Source: Rhodocyclaceae bacterium (GTDB taxonomy: Bacteria; Pseudomonadota; Gammaproteobacteria; Burkholderiales; Rhodocyclaceae). Taken from it: a stretch of DNA of 42,669 nt. The position numbers were made by a program, and so were the translations under genes. Shown here piece after piece: positions 31,597-40,862 of this stretch (positions within the stretch are counted from its first letter, which is position 1; every line of letters starts with the position of its first letter). The notes beneath the pieces are model-generated. The model was not told where the DNA came from. It made no database searches and was given only the letters and a program-made list of their open reading frames with translations. The stretch spans positions 1-42,669 of the forward strand of contig JAGRGD010000264.1 in NCBI GenBank assembly GCA_020445665.1, in the 5' to 3' direction.

Positions 31597-34500
31597 TCAC
31601 TCACTTGACTCATTCTCCTCGTCGTCTTCCTGCAACTCCGGCAGCGGCAACAGCATTTCGAAACAGGCCCCCCCCTCAGGGCGATTCGAGGCGCTGATGC
31701 GCCCCCCCTGAGCCTCGACGATTTCCCTCGAGATCGCCAGACCGAGGCCGGTCCCGCCCGATCCATCGCGGGTCTTGGAACTCTGCACGAACTTGTCGAA
31801 GATGGCTTCCAGCTCCCCGTCGGGAATGCCGACACCGCTGTCGTTCACGGCCAGCCGGACCCAGCGGCCCTTGTGCGGATCGCCCCGCCGACGGCCCCTC
31901 CGCAACTCGACCAGACCGAGCATAACGCCGATCGATCCCGTTTCGGGGGTGAATTTCACGGCGTTGGAAAGCAGATTGCGCACCACCTGCCCGGTCCGCA
32001 CCGCATCGCACTGGACACGCAATACGTCCTCACTCACTTCGAATTTCACCGCGAGGTGACGGGACGACAACAGGGCGTCGAATTCATGCAGGGCATCCTC
32101 GACGATCGCCCTCAGGTCGTGATGTGCCAGGTTCAGCACCAGGCGTCCGGACTCAAGCTTGGCAAGGTCGAGCAGGTCGTTGAGCAATTCGAGCAGACGA
32201 TCGCCGCTCTGGCGCACCCGCGCGAAGTAGTCCCGAAGTTTCGCCGGATCGATTCGATCGGCGCGTGCCTCGCCCAGCTTCGCGTAGCTGAGGATCGCAT
32301 GCATCGGCGTGCGCAGCTCGTGGGACATGTTGGCCAGGAACTGGGACTTGGCGATGTTGGCGGCTTCCGCCGCCTCTTTGGCGGCGCGCAGGTCGCGGGT
32401 CTGCTCCTGCACCATCTCCGAGAGTTCATCCCGGTGGCGCTTGAGTTCGTCTCCCGCCTGTTTCAGCTCCGTGACGTCGGTGGCGCTGCCGATGAATCCA
32501 TGCAAAGAACCGTCCACGTCGAAAACCGGTTCCGACGTGGCGATCATCCAGCGATAGTCACCGTCAGCGGCCTGCAGACGGAACTCCATGCCAAAGGCGC
32601 GCTGCTGCTCGATGCCGACGTGCTCGGCCGACGCACAGCGGACCCGGTCTTCCGGATGCACCGAGTTCAGCCAGCCGCCGCCCAGCCCGTCGATGAGCTG
32701 GGTCCCGGTGAATTCGAGCCAGGTCCGGTTCAGATAGCTGACCCGTGCGTCCGGCGTGAGCATCCATATCAGCACCGGCGCCGAATCGGCGACGCGGCGG
32801 AAGCGGGCCTCGCTCTCCCGCAACGCGGCCTCGGCGCGACGCTGCTCGGAAATGTCCGTGTGGGTGCCGATCAGGCGCGTCGGCCGTCCGGCCTCGTCGC
32901 GCTCGACAATGCGACCGCGATCGAGAATCCAGACGTAGTGGCCCTCGCGATGTCGAACGCGATGCTCGGTCTTGTAGTGATCGCTCCGGCCGGCCAGGTA
33001 GTCGCTCACCGCGCCAAGGACGTACTCGAGATCGTCGGGATGCACACGATCCTTCCATTCCTCCAGGGAGGAGTCGATTTCATCCTGCCGGTAGCCGAGC
33101 ATCTGGCACCAGCGGGCGGAAAAGAACACCTCGTTGGTGGTCGCATTCCAGTCCCAGACACCGTCCCCCGCGCCCTCCAGCGCGAACTGCCAGCGCGCCT
33201 CGCTGGTACGCAGGGCTTCCTCGCTGCGCTTGCGCTCGGTGATGTCCCGGGCCATCCCCAGCACACCGGACATCTGCCCCTCGCCGTCGAGGACGGCCAC
33301 CTTGATGATCTCGGCCTGCCAGACGCTGCCGCTGGGGAAAGGGATCTCCTCTTCGCACATGACCGGGCGGGCGGCGTGCTCCGCGGCGTGGTCGGACGCC
33401 CGGAAGCCGTCGGCGACCTCAGCCGCAAAGTAATCGTAGTCCGTCGTACCGAGGAGCCGTTCGACGGGCGCCCCAAGCAACTTGGCGAAGACCGGATTGC
33501 AGTAGCGGAAGCGTCCCTCCCGGTCCTTGAACCAGACCATGTCGGGCATCGCGGAGAACAGGGCATTGAGGAATCGCTCCTGGCTGGCCAGGTTCCGCTC
33601 GGCCTGCTTGCGCTCGGTGATGCGCCGGATCACGAGCAGCACACCGCCATCGCCGGTCGGTACGGCGCGCAGTTCGTACTCCTGCTCTACGCCGGCAGTG
33701 TCTTCCGCCGCATACTCGCGAACCAGCAGGCGGTTTCCCTCGAGCGCCGCCTCGGACGCCTCCCGGAATCGGGCCGCCGCCTCTGGCGCGAGGACCGACT
33801 CCAACCGCTGTCCGACGATCCCCTCGGCATCGAGCTCATCCACACCGCTGCCGGACGGCGCGTGGTAGGAGACGAAGCGCATGCCCGGATCGAGCTGGAC
33901 GAGCACGTCGGGGATCGCCCGCAGGATCGAGCGATGGGTGGCGTCGGCCCGCTTGAGGGCCTGCTCGGTGCGACGCGCCTCGCTGACGTCCTCGACGATG
34001 CCCCACATCCGCCCCTGCCGAACGACGTTCTGGAAGTAGGCGATCGACAGGCGGGTCGTGACACGGCCGCCATCCGGTCGCAGCAGTTCCCAGTCGATCG
34101 GCCCGATATGCCCTACCCGCGCCACATCGGCCAGCATCTCCTCGGCCAGGCGCGCCTCCACCGGGCTCGTCAGTTCCGACAGTCGGGTGCGGCGCAGGGC
34201 CACCTCCTCTTGCCCCGCAATGCGGCAATAGCTCGGGTTCGCACGCAGAACCCTGCCGTCTTCCGCCATCAGGGCGAGCCCGAGGGGTGCGTTGTCGAAG
34301 AGCGCATTGAACTCATCGAGCGAGCTGCGCAACTCGGCCTCCGCGTGTCGCAGCGTCGTGACGTCGGTGATGACGGTCATGACCGCGGGCTCGCCCGTCA
34401 CATCGGTGATCGGCGCCTTGCGCACCTGCAGGGCCTTTCGGTCGCCGTCGCCGAAGGTGTATTCCAGCTCGCGGCTGGTGGGCATCCCCTTGGCGAGCAC

Positions 34501-36120
34501 GTAGGCGTCGTCGGCAAGCTGTGCCTCGGCGAAGTCCACCGGCAGCATCGCCGCGGTGTTGCGCCGCAGTTGCGCGACCTGGTTGTGGCCGAACAGGCGC
34601 TCCGCGGCGCGATTGAAGATCACGTAGCGGCGGTCGGCATCCTTGACCATCAGCGGCAGCGGCAGGAGATCGACGAGGCGGGCCAGGAACGCGTCGGAGC
34701 GCTCGATCCGGGCCTCGCGCTCCCGCAACTGGGTGACGTCCGAGACCGACCCGGCGATCCGCTCGACCCGACCGATCGCGTCGCGCTCCTGTTTGGCGCG
34801 CACCCGATAGCGCAGGGTCTCTCCATCGGCACCGACGAGACCGATCTCGACATCCAGGGTGTCCGCGCCGTCGATGAGGGTCCGCAGGGCAGCGATCAGG
34901 ATTCGCCGATCGGCGCGCTGGAGACAGCGCAGCATGCCGTGCAGGGTCGCCACGCCCGACCAGCCGCCGGCGCGCAGCAAGACACGGCAGTGCTCGGAGA
35001 GGTAGATGTCGCCGAGGCCCCGGGTCCACTCCCAGATGCCCTCTGCCGCCGCATCCATGGCCAGCGCGAAGCGCCGCTCGCTCGCCTGCAGATCGGCGGT
35101 CATCTCCCGCGCCAGCGACATCGCGCGATCGCGCGAACTGCTCATCAGGAACGCCAGCCAGCCCATCACGGCCGACAGGACGGTCCCCAGCAAGGCCACC
35201 GCGATGGTCGTCGCTCCGGTCTCGGTGGCGCCAGTGCCATGGAAGCTGATCCGGTAGAGTCGGCTGCCCAGCTCCATGGTCCGGGCCGCCCCATCGATCG
35301 CGGGCTCGTTGCGGCTTCCATCGAAAACCACCTCGGGCGGGTCGACACTGTGGTCGGTGACGCGGACGCCGAGGCGGCGCGTGCTGCCCACCACCAGCGA
35401 GGGCATCAGCGCGCTGAAGCGCACCGCCACCATCACCAGTGCCCGGGGCCCGGAATTGACGCCCTGCGGCGCGCGGGGGTCGTCAGGCCGGAAGAAAACG
35501 GGATGCAGCCATGCCACCTCGAGATCGTTGGGCAGGGCCACGCGATACAGCCGGATGGGCGCCGTCAGCACCGATCCGCGCTGGGCGATGGCCTTGGCGA
35601 TGGCATCGCTCACCTGACTCTGAGCCGCAAGGTTGGAGGACACCAGTTCCCGGTTGGCCGGCGTGGGCGGCGCGACGAAGCGCATCTGAAGGTCCCCGCC
35701 TGCGCGATCATCGCCGCGCCCCGGCCCCCGTTCGATCAGTCCGATCGCCGCGATCCCGCCACGGGTTTCCAGTTCGGCGGCGGAATGGGACACGAAGCGT
35801 TGCCATTCGTCTTCGGTGACCTGCTCGGAGGCATCCACGAAGGCGCTGGCCGACAGCAGGAACAGGCGCAGGTCCCCGAAGCGCGTTTCGAGGCGGGTCT
35901 GCATGTCGGCAATCGCGGCATTGAGGGTCCGCTCTTCGCTCGCGACATCGGCCGCCACCAGGCGGAACGTCACCAGCAGGGTCAGCGAGGCACAGGCGAC
36001 GAAGACCAGCAGGGCAACCAACTCGGACCGCTTTCCGCGGTCGGTCGCCGCAGGCACGCCCATGGGCAAGCGCATGTCGAACGCAGTGCGGGGCCGGGGT
36101 TGGGACACGAAGAAACGCAT
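31597..36120 (-). CDS. CHASE/multi-PAS sensor histidine kinase
   Basis: A 1507-residue kinase. Two membrane segments (about 34-56 and 304-326) bracket a periplasmic CHASE domain. At least seven PAS domains follow, beginning around RRFALAMDAAAEGIWEW, AFLARLVDLLPLPLMVKD, EFNALFDNAPLGLALMAEDG, HRSILRAIPDVLVQLDPG, FLNALFSAMPDMVWFKDREG, RWQFALEGAGDGVWDWN and RFRRVADSAPVLIWMLTPDA. The H-box FLANMSHELRTPM has His1267; the N-box is NLLSNAVKFTPE and the G-boxes VNDSGVGIP and GGTGLGLAIS. It has no receiver, so the adjacent receiver proteins are the likely targets. AAGG lies 6-7 bases before ATG 36120, inside a small inverted repeat ACGCC-N5-GGCGT that might mask it. Confidence 0.93.
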   Translation of the reverse strand: MRFFVSQPRPRTAFDMRLPMGVPAATDRGKRSELVALLVFVACASLTLLVTFRLVAADVASEERTLNAAIADMQTRLETRFGDLRLFLLSASAFVDASEQVTEDEWQRFVSHSAAELETRGGIAAIGLIERGPGRGDDRAGGDLQMRFVAPPTPANRELVSSNLAAQSQVSDAIAKAIAQRGSVLTAPIRLYRVALPNDLEVAWLHPVFFRPDDPRAPQGVNSGPRALVMVAVRFSALMPSLVVGSTRRLGVRVTDHSVDPPEVVFDGSRNEPAIDGAARTMELGSRLYRISFHGTGATETGATTIAVALLGTVLSAVMGWLAFLMSSSRDRAMSLAREMTADLQASERRFALAMDAAAEGIWEWTRGLGDIYLSEHCRVLLRAGGWSGVATLHGMLRCLQRADRRILIAALRTLIDGADTLDVEIGLVGADGETLRYRVRAKQERDAIGRVERIAGSVSDVTQLREREARIERSDAFLARLVDLLPLPLMVKDADRRYVIFNRAAERLFGHNQVAQLRRNTAAMLPVDFAEAQLADDAYVLAKGMPTSRELEYTFGDGDRKALQVRKAPITDVTGEPAVMTVITDVTTLRHAEAELRSSLDEFNALFDNAPLGLALMAEDGRVLRANPSYCRIAGQEEVALRRTRLSELTSPVEARLAEEMLADVARVGHIGPIDWELLRPDGGRVTTRLSIAYFQNVVRQGRMWGIVEDVSEARRTEQALKRADATHRSILRAIPDVLVQLDPGMRFVSYHAPSGSGVDELDAEGIVGQRLESVLAPEAAARFREASEAALEGNRLLVREYAAEDTAGVEQEYELRAVPTGDGGVLLVIRRITERKQAERNLASQERFLNALFSAMPDMVWFKDREGRFRYCNPVFAKLLGAPVERLLGTTDYDYFAAEVADGFRASDHAAEHAARPVMCEEEIPFPSGSVWQAEIIKVAVLDGEGQMSGVLGMARDITERKRSEEALRTSEARWQFALEGAGDGVWDWNATTNEVFFSARWCQMLGYRQDEIDSSLEEWKDRVHPDDLEYVLGAVSDYLAGRSDHYKTEHRVRHREGHYVWILDRGRIVERDEAGRPTRLIGTHTDISEQRRAEAALRESEARFRRVADSAPVLIWMLTPDARVSYLNRTWLEFTGTQLIDGLGGGWLNSVHPEDRVRCASAEHVGIEQQRAFGMEFRLQAADGDYRWMIATSEPVFDVDGSLHGFIGSATDVTELKQAGDELKRHRDELSEMVQEQTRDLRAAKEAAEAANIAKSQFLANMSHELRTPMHAILSYAKLGEARADRIDPAKLRDYFARVRQSGDRLLELLNDLLDLAKLESGRLVLNLAHHDLRAIVEDALHEFDALLSSRHLAVKFEVSEDVLRVQCDAVRTGQVVRNLLSNAVKFTPETGSIGVMLGLVELRRGRRRGDPHKGRWVRLAVNDSGVGIPDGELEAIFDKFVQSSKTRDGSGGTGLGLAISREIVEAQGGRISASNRPEGGACFEMLLPLPELQEDDEENESSE

Positions 36121-36243
36121 TCACGCCTTAACGGCGTCGGGACCACCAAGTTGAGCGTCGTCGCCCCCTGTTCCGACGAGCGCGAACGCCAGGCCGGGCG
36201 CGGCGGCCACGCCCCGCGCCTTCCCACCTGGCATAGACGGGGC

Positions 36244-36468
36244 TCAGGCGCAGCCGATCGAGTCCTTGACCCCGAATTTCCGCAGGATGTTCTCGAGGGG
36301 GCAGAACCGGGTAAAGCCGCTCTGGAACAGGTTCGCGCCAACGAAAGCGGTAAACCACAGAAAGTTCTTGCTGACGAACAGCGGCGAGCCCTCGACGCCG
36401 AGCGCCAGGGAGATCAGGACGAAAGCGCCGGCAAAGATGCGGACGAACTGGTTGACGGTCAGGTTCAT
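36244..36468 (-). CDS. DUF2892 (YgaP-like transmembrane domain) protein
   Basis: A 74-residue protein with two hydrophobic helices (FVRIFAGAFVLISLALGV and NFLWFTAFVGANLFQSGF) and the family ending CPLENILRKFGV, matching the membrane part of YgaP without its rhodanese domain. GGAG lies seven bases before the ATG, which overlaps the RND gene stop (ATGA). This small protein often follows rhodanese, sulfur or RND efflux genes; its own role is unknown. Confidence 0.88.
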   Translation of the reverse strand: MNLTVNQFVRIFAGAFVLISLALGVEGSPLFVSKNFLWFTAFVGANLFQSGFTRFCPLENILRKFGVKDSIGCA

Positions 36469-39400
36469 GACTGCGCTCCTTCAGGATCGGCCCGCCCCGC
36501 TTGCTTGTGACGGGCCGCAAAATAGAGCACCGGGATCACCACGAGGGTCAGCACGGTGGAGACGAAGATGCCGAAGATCAGGCTGATGGCAAGGCCGTTG
36601 AAGATCGGATCGTCGAGAATGAAGAGGGCACCGATCATGGCCGCCAGGGCCGTCAGGCCGATCGGCTTGGCGCGGACGCTGGCCGCCCGGATCACGGCTT
36701 CTGCAAAGTCGATGCCCTGCCCCCGCTGGTGGTTGATGAAATCCACCAGCAGGATCGAGTTGCGCACGATGATGCCGGCCAGGGCGATCATGCCGATCAT
36801 CGAGGTGGCGGTGAAATGCGAACCCAGCAGCGCGTGGCCCGGCATCACGCCGATCACCGTCAGCGGAATCGGCGCCATGATGATCAGCGGCACCAGATAG
36901 CTCTTGAACTGGGCAACCACCAGCAGGTAGATCAGGATCAGGCCAACGGCATACGCGATGCCCATGTCGCGGAAGGTCTCATAGGTCACCTGCCACTCAC
37001 CGTCCCACTTGATGCTGTAGCCCGCATAGGGGTCGGCCGGCTGCGAGATGAAGTATTCGTCCACGCTGCCGGCGAGGCGTGGCCCGTCGAGGGCGAGCCC
37101 GGAGATCGCGCTGCGCATGTCGAACATCCCGTAGAGGGGCGAATCAAGCACGCCGCCCATGTCGCCGGTGACATACACCACCGGCAGCAGGTCCTTGTGG
37201 TAGATCACCTGTTCGCGCTGGCTGGGCCGCTCCTGCACCACCTCGGAGATCGGCACCAGGTGCCCGTCGCGCGCTCGTACCCGCATCGCCAGCAGTTCCT
37301 CGAGGCGCGCCTGCCGGCCCGCCGGTAGCTGGACGTGCACCGGCACCTCGTACTTGTTGTCGCTGCCATGCACCGGCGTCACCGACTCCCCGGCCAGCCC
37401 CAGGCGCAGCACCTCCACCACATCGGCCTGGGCCACGCCGATCAGTGCCGCGCGGGCCTGATCGACCCGCAGCACCACCTTCGGCGCCACCTCATCGATC
37501 GAGTCGTCGACGGCGATGATGTCCGGCGTCGCTTCGAACACGCCGCGGATGCGCCGCGCGACCTCGAGCTGGCCCTGATAGTCCGGGCCATAGACCTCGG
37601 CGACGATCGGCGCCATCACCGGCGGCCCCGGAGGCACTTCGACCACCCGCGCATTGCCGCCGTGCTGGCGGCCGATCGCGGCCACCCGCTCGCGCACCGC
37701 GATGGCCACCTCGTGGCTCGAGCGATCCCGGTGCTGCTTGTCGGCCAGGTTCACCTGGATGTCGCCCAGTTCGGGCGCCGCACGCAGGTAGTACTGCCGC
37801 ACCAGGCCATTGAAGTTGATCGGGCTGGCGGTCCCGGCGTAGGTCTGGAAGTCGGTCACTTCCGGGACTTCCCGCAGATACGCGCCGATCTCCTGCAGCA
37901 CCCGCTGAGTTTGCTCGACCGGCGTTCCCACCGGCATGTCGAGCACCACCTGAAACTCGCTCTTGTTGTCCAGCGGCAGCATCTTGAGCGCCACCAGCTT
38001 GACCACCGCCAGCGACACCGACGCCGCAATCAGGCCAAGGATCAGCAGCCACAGCAGCCCCCGGTTGCGGCGACCCCGCCTGGCATCGAGCAGTGGGCTC
38101 ATGATGCGTCGGAAGATCCGGTCGAGGACCGCGGTCATGCGATCCTCGCCCTCGGCGTGTATCGGCGCCTTCTTCAGCATCCGCTGTGCCAGCCACGGCG
38201 TGACGACGAAGGCCACGGCCAGCGAGATGAACATGCCCATCGAGGAATTGATCGGGATCGGGCTCATGTAGGGGCCCATCAGGCCGCTCACGAAGGCCAT
38301 CGGCAGCAGCGCCGCGATCACCGTGAAGGTGGCCAGGATGGTCGGACCGCCCACCTCGTCCACCGCGCCGGGAATCAGCTGCCACAGGGGCTTCGCCGGC
38401 TCGAGCACATGGTGGCGGTGGATGTTCTCGACCACCACGATCGCGTCATCGACCAGGATGCCGATCGAGAAGATCAGCGCGAACAGGCTGACCCGGTTGA
38501 GCGTGAAGCCCCAGGCCCAGGATGCAAAAAGCGTCGCCGCCAGCGTGAGCGCCACCGCGAGGCCGACGATGAGCGCCTCACGCCAGCCCAGGGCGAAGAA
38601 GACCAGCGCCACCACCGCCGAGGTGGCGAACACCAGCTTGCCGATCAGCTTCTCGGCCTTGTCCGAGGCGGTCTGCCCGTAGTTGCGGGTCACGGTGACC
38701 TCGACGCCCTCCGGCACCACCGTGTCCTTCAGCGACTCGGCGCGGGCAATCACCGCATCGGCCACGTCCGAGGCATTGGCACCCGGCTTCTTCGACACGG
38801 ACAGCGTCACTGCCGGATGCAGGCCCTGCTGGACAATGCCTCGCTGCTCCGCCGCCGGGCCGGTCCCGAACCAGACGTACTGGCGATTCTCGCCAGGCCC
38901 GTCGGTGACCTCGGCGACGTCCTGCATAAAGACCGGCTTGCCCTCGTTGGTGCCCACCACCAGCCGGCGCACATCGTCGGCCGACTCCAGGTAGGTGCCG
39001 GTCTGAACCAGCACGTCGCGGTTGTCTGCGGTCAGGGTGCCGGCCGGCAGCGACGCATTGGAGATCTGCAGCGCGGCCTTGAGATCCTGGGCGGTGACGC
39101 CATAGGCGTTCATCCGCTCGGTCATCATCTCGACCTTGACCACGTGGCCCGGCCCGCCGATGGTCGTGACGTCGCGGGTGCCGGCGATGCGCTTGATCTC
39201 CACTTCAGTGGCGCGGGCGACCTGCTGGAGTTCGAAGCCCGAGCGTGCCGGGTCATCGGTCCAGAACGTCAGCGCGACGATCGGCACGTCGTCGATGCCC
39301 TTCGGCTTGACGATCGGCTTCATGACGCCGAGCTGGGGCGACAGCCAGTCGCTGTGGGAATCGATGGTGTCGTAGAGGCGGACCAGCGCGTCGTTGCTCT

Positions 39401-39728
39401 GGACCCCGACCTCGAACTGCACGGTGATCACCGACATGCCCGGCCGCGAGACGGAATAGACGTGCTCGACCCCGGCAATGCGCGACAGCACTTGCTCGCC
39501 CGGACGGGAGACGAGGGCCTCCACGTCCTGCGCCGAGGCCCCCGGGAAGGGCACCAGCACGTTGGCCATCGTCACGTCGATCTGAGGCTCCTCCTCCTTC
39601 GGCGTGATCAGCGTCGCGAAGACCCCCATCAGAAAGAGGACCAGGGCCAGCAGGGGCGTCAGGGCGTTGCGCTGGAAGGCCGCGGCGATGCGGCCGGAGA
39701 CCCCCATCCGGTCGGTCGGCTCGGACAT
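36465..39728 (-). CDS. RND efflux transporter permease
   Basis: A 1087-residue AcrB-type inner-membrane pump. The N-terminal TM1 (TPLLALVLFLMGVFATLI), the long porter domain, TM4 with the proton-relay pair Asp427-Asp428 (GILVDDAIVVVENIHRH), a second porter half and the C-terminal bundle (GIIVRNSILLVDFINHQRGQ) are all present. The EEEPQIDVTMANVLVPFPGA start is typical of a subgroup common in proteobacteria and linked to DUF2892 proteins; the substrate is not predictable. AGGAG lies seven bases before ATG 39728. It follows the adaptor by 10 bases; an outer-membrane TolC-type partner is not in the window. Confidence 0.95.
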   Translation of the reverse strand: MSEPTDRMGVSGRIAAAFQRNALTPLLALVLFLMGVFATLITPKEEEPQIDVTMANVLVPFPGASAQDVEALVSRPGEQVLSRIAGVEHVYSVSRPGMSVITVQFEVGVQSNDALVRLYDTIDSHSDWLSPQLGVMKPIVKPKGIDDVPIVALTFWTDDPARSGFELQQVARATEVEIKRIAGTRDVTTIGGPGHVVKVEMMTERMNAYGVTAQDLKAALQISNASLPAGTLTADNRDVLVQTGTYLESADDVRRLVVGTNEGKPVFMQDVAEVTDGPGENRQYVWFGTGPAAEQRGIVQQGLHPAVTLSVSKKPGANASDVADAVIARAESLKDTVVPEGVEVTVTRNYGQTASDKAEKLIGKLVFATSAVVALVFFALGWREALIVGLAVALTLAATLFASWAWGFTLNRVSLFALIFSIGILVDDAIVVVENIHRHHVLEPAKPLWQLIPGAVDEVGGPTILATFTVIAALLPMAFVSGLMGPYMSPIPINSSMGMFISLAVAFVVTPWLAQRMLKKAPIHAEGEDRMTAVLDRIFRRIMSPLLDARRGRRNRGLLWLLILGLIAASVSLAVVKLVALKMLPLDNKSEFQVVLDMPVGTPVEQTQRVLQEIGAYLREVPEVTDFQTYAGTASPINFNGLVRQYYLRAAPELGDIQVNLADKQHRDRSSHEVAIAVRERVAAIGRQHGGNARVVEVPPGPPVMAPIVAEVYGPDYQGQLEVARRIRGVFEATPDIIAVDDSIDEVAPKVVLRVDQARAALIGVAQADVVEVLRLGLAGESVTPVHGSDNKYEVPVHVQLPAGRQARLEELLAMRVRARDGHLVPISEVVQERPSQREQVIYHKDLLPVVYVTGDMGGVLDSPLYGMFDMRSAISGLALDGPRLAGSVDEYFISQPADPYAGYSIKWDGEWQVTYETFRDMGIAYAVGLILIYLLVVAQFKSYLVPLIIMAPIPLTVIGVMPGHALLGSHFTATSMIGMIALAGIIVRNSILLVDFINHQRGQGIDFAEAVIRAASVRAKPIGLTALAAMIGALFILDDPIFNGLAISLIFGIFVSTVLTLVVIPVLYFAARHKQAGRADPEGAQS

Positions 39729-39738
39729 CGTCACGCTC

Positions 39739-40773
39739 CTAGCGGGCGGCACCGCGCTTGAGCGCGATCCCCGCCTTGACCGCGTCGGTGGCGACCGACT
39801 CCTCCGGCGCCAGCCCGGCCAGCACCTCGATCCGCCCATCGGAGAGTAGTTCGCCCAGGCGCACCTGACGCAGCACGAAGCGGCCATCCTCGCGCTGGAC
39901 ATAGACACCGGTGATCTCGCCCCGCCGCACCACCGCCGCCGGCGGTACGCCAATCCGGTTCTGCTCGCCGGTGGCGAAATGCACCCGCGCGAAGGTGCCG
40001 GGCAGGACCCCGGCGAACTCGGCCGGCAGGCCGACCCGGGCCTGCACCGTGTGGGTGCGCGGGTCGGCGGTCGGAATCAGCTCGACCGTCGTGGCCTCGA
40101 CCCAGCGCGCGCTGTCGGGAAACTCGACCCGAGCACTGAGCGGGCCTTGTCGGAGGGCCTCGAGGCGCGACTGGGGCAGGTCGGCGACGACCCGCATCTC
40201 GGTCGGATCGTAGATCGTCAGCAAGGCCCGTCCTGGCTGGGCCATCTCGCCCGGCTGGGCGTCGCGGCGGGCGACGATGCCATCCATCGGCGCGGCCAGG
40301 CTGGCGAAGCCCCGCGCCACGGTGGCCTGCCCCCTGCCCGCCTCGGCCGCCCTCAGGGCCGCCTCGGCGGCACGCAGGGCCGCTTCGGCCTGATCGAGGG
40401 CCGCCTTGCTGACAAACTTCTGCTCGAACAGGCCGCGGGTACGCTCGAACTGGGCGCGGGCGTTGATCGCGTTGGCTCGCGCCTGCTCGACCTGTGCCTC
40501 GGCACCGGCGACCGCCTGGGCCGCCTCGGCCGCGTCAATACGGATGACCAGATCGCCACGTCGAACCCGGTCGCCGGCATCGACCGACATCTCGAGGATG
40601 CGTCCCTGCGTCTGGGCCGCGAGCGTGGCGCTGCGGACCGCCTCGACGACACCCTCGGCCGGATAGGCGGCAAGGACTGGGCTGGCATCGACGCGCACGG
40701 ATTCGGGCGACTGGGCATGAACCGGCAGCACCAGTGCCGCGGCGAGAGCGAGGAAGGCGAGAGGGGTCTTCAT
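39739..40773 (-). CDS. RND efflux periplasmic adaptor subunit
   Basis: A 344-residue HlyD/MFP-family adaptor with a cleavable signal (MKTPLAFLALAAALVLPVHA, cut before Gln21) and no lipobox. Order: lipoyl half (ILEMSVDAGDRVRRGDLVI), alpha-hairpin with repeated QAEAALRAAEAALRAAEAG, second lipoyl half (APMDGIVARRDAQPGEM), beta-barrel and membrane-proximal domain. It links the RND pump to an outer-membrane channel. First gene of the efflux operon, behind a promoter with an operator-like inverted repeat 8 bases before the start. Confidence 0.93.
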   Translation of the reverse strand: MKTPLAFLALAAALVLPVHAQSPESVRVDASPVLAAYPAEGVVEAVRSATLAAQTQGRILEMSVDAGDRVRRGDLVIRIDAAEAAQAVAGAEAQVEQARANAINARAQFERTRGLFEQKFVSKAALDQAEAALRAAEAALRAAEAGRGQATVARGFASLAAPMDGIVARRDAQPGEMAQPGRALLTIYDPTEMRVVADLPQSRLEALRQGPLSARVEFPDSARWVEATTVELIPTADPRTHTVQARVGLPAEFAGVLPGTFARVHFATGEQNRIGVPPAAVVRRGEITGVYVQREDGRFVLRQVRLGELLSDGRIEVLAGLAPEESVATDAVKAGIALKRGAAR

Positions 40774-40780
40774 GTATATC

Positions 40781-40808
40781 AGTATATTCTTATACTAAGA
40801 CCGGTCAA
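40781..40808 (-). promoter_or_regulatory. Promoter of the efflux operon with overlapping operator
   Basis: On the - strand: -35 TTGACC (40808-40803), 16-base spacer, -10 TATACT (40786-40781), about 8 bases before the adaptor ATG, so the leader is extremely short or absent. The perfect inverted repeat AGTATA-N4-TATACT (40781-40796) covers the -10 and half the spacer, a typical repressor position. No regulator gene lies in the window. Confidence 0.65.
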
Positions 40809-40825
40809 GCGCATCGGCGGCTTGT

Positions 40826-40839
40826 GTGACCGGGGTCAC
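40826..40839. repeat. 14-bp palindrome GTGACCGGGGTCAC
   Basis: Six-base arms GTGACC/GGTCAC with a two-base centre, about 18 bases upstream of the efflux -35 box. It could be an activator or second repressor site. It is followed on the + strand by CTTTTT, but no rightward gene ends here, so a terminator role is unlikely. Confidence 0.4.
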
Positions 40840-40862
40840 CTTTTTAGGGTGGGGCGGTTCGA

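Noticed and set aside
31873-36510. Open frame of about 1545 codons antisense to the sensor kinase
   Set aside because: It mirrors the kinase in high-GC DNA, has no recognisable domains, and the opposing frame has clear CHASE, PAS and kinase motifs.
37335-39761. Open frame of about 808 codons antisense to the RND pump
   Set aside because: His/Arg/Asp-rich composition typical of a reverse-frame shadow; the pump on the other strand is unmistakable.
40826-40845. Palindrome plus T-run as a terminator
   Set aside because: The T-run is on the + strand, but no rightward gene ends here; for the - strand gene at 40863 the T-run is on the wrong side.
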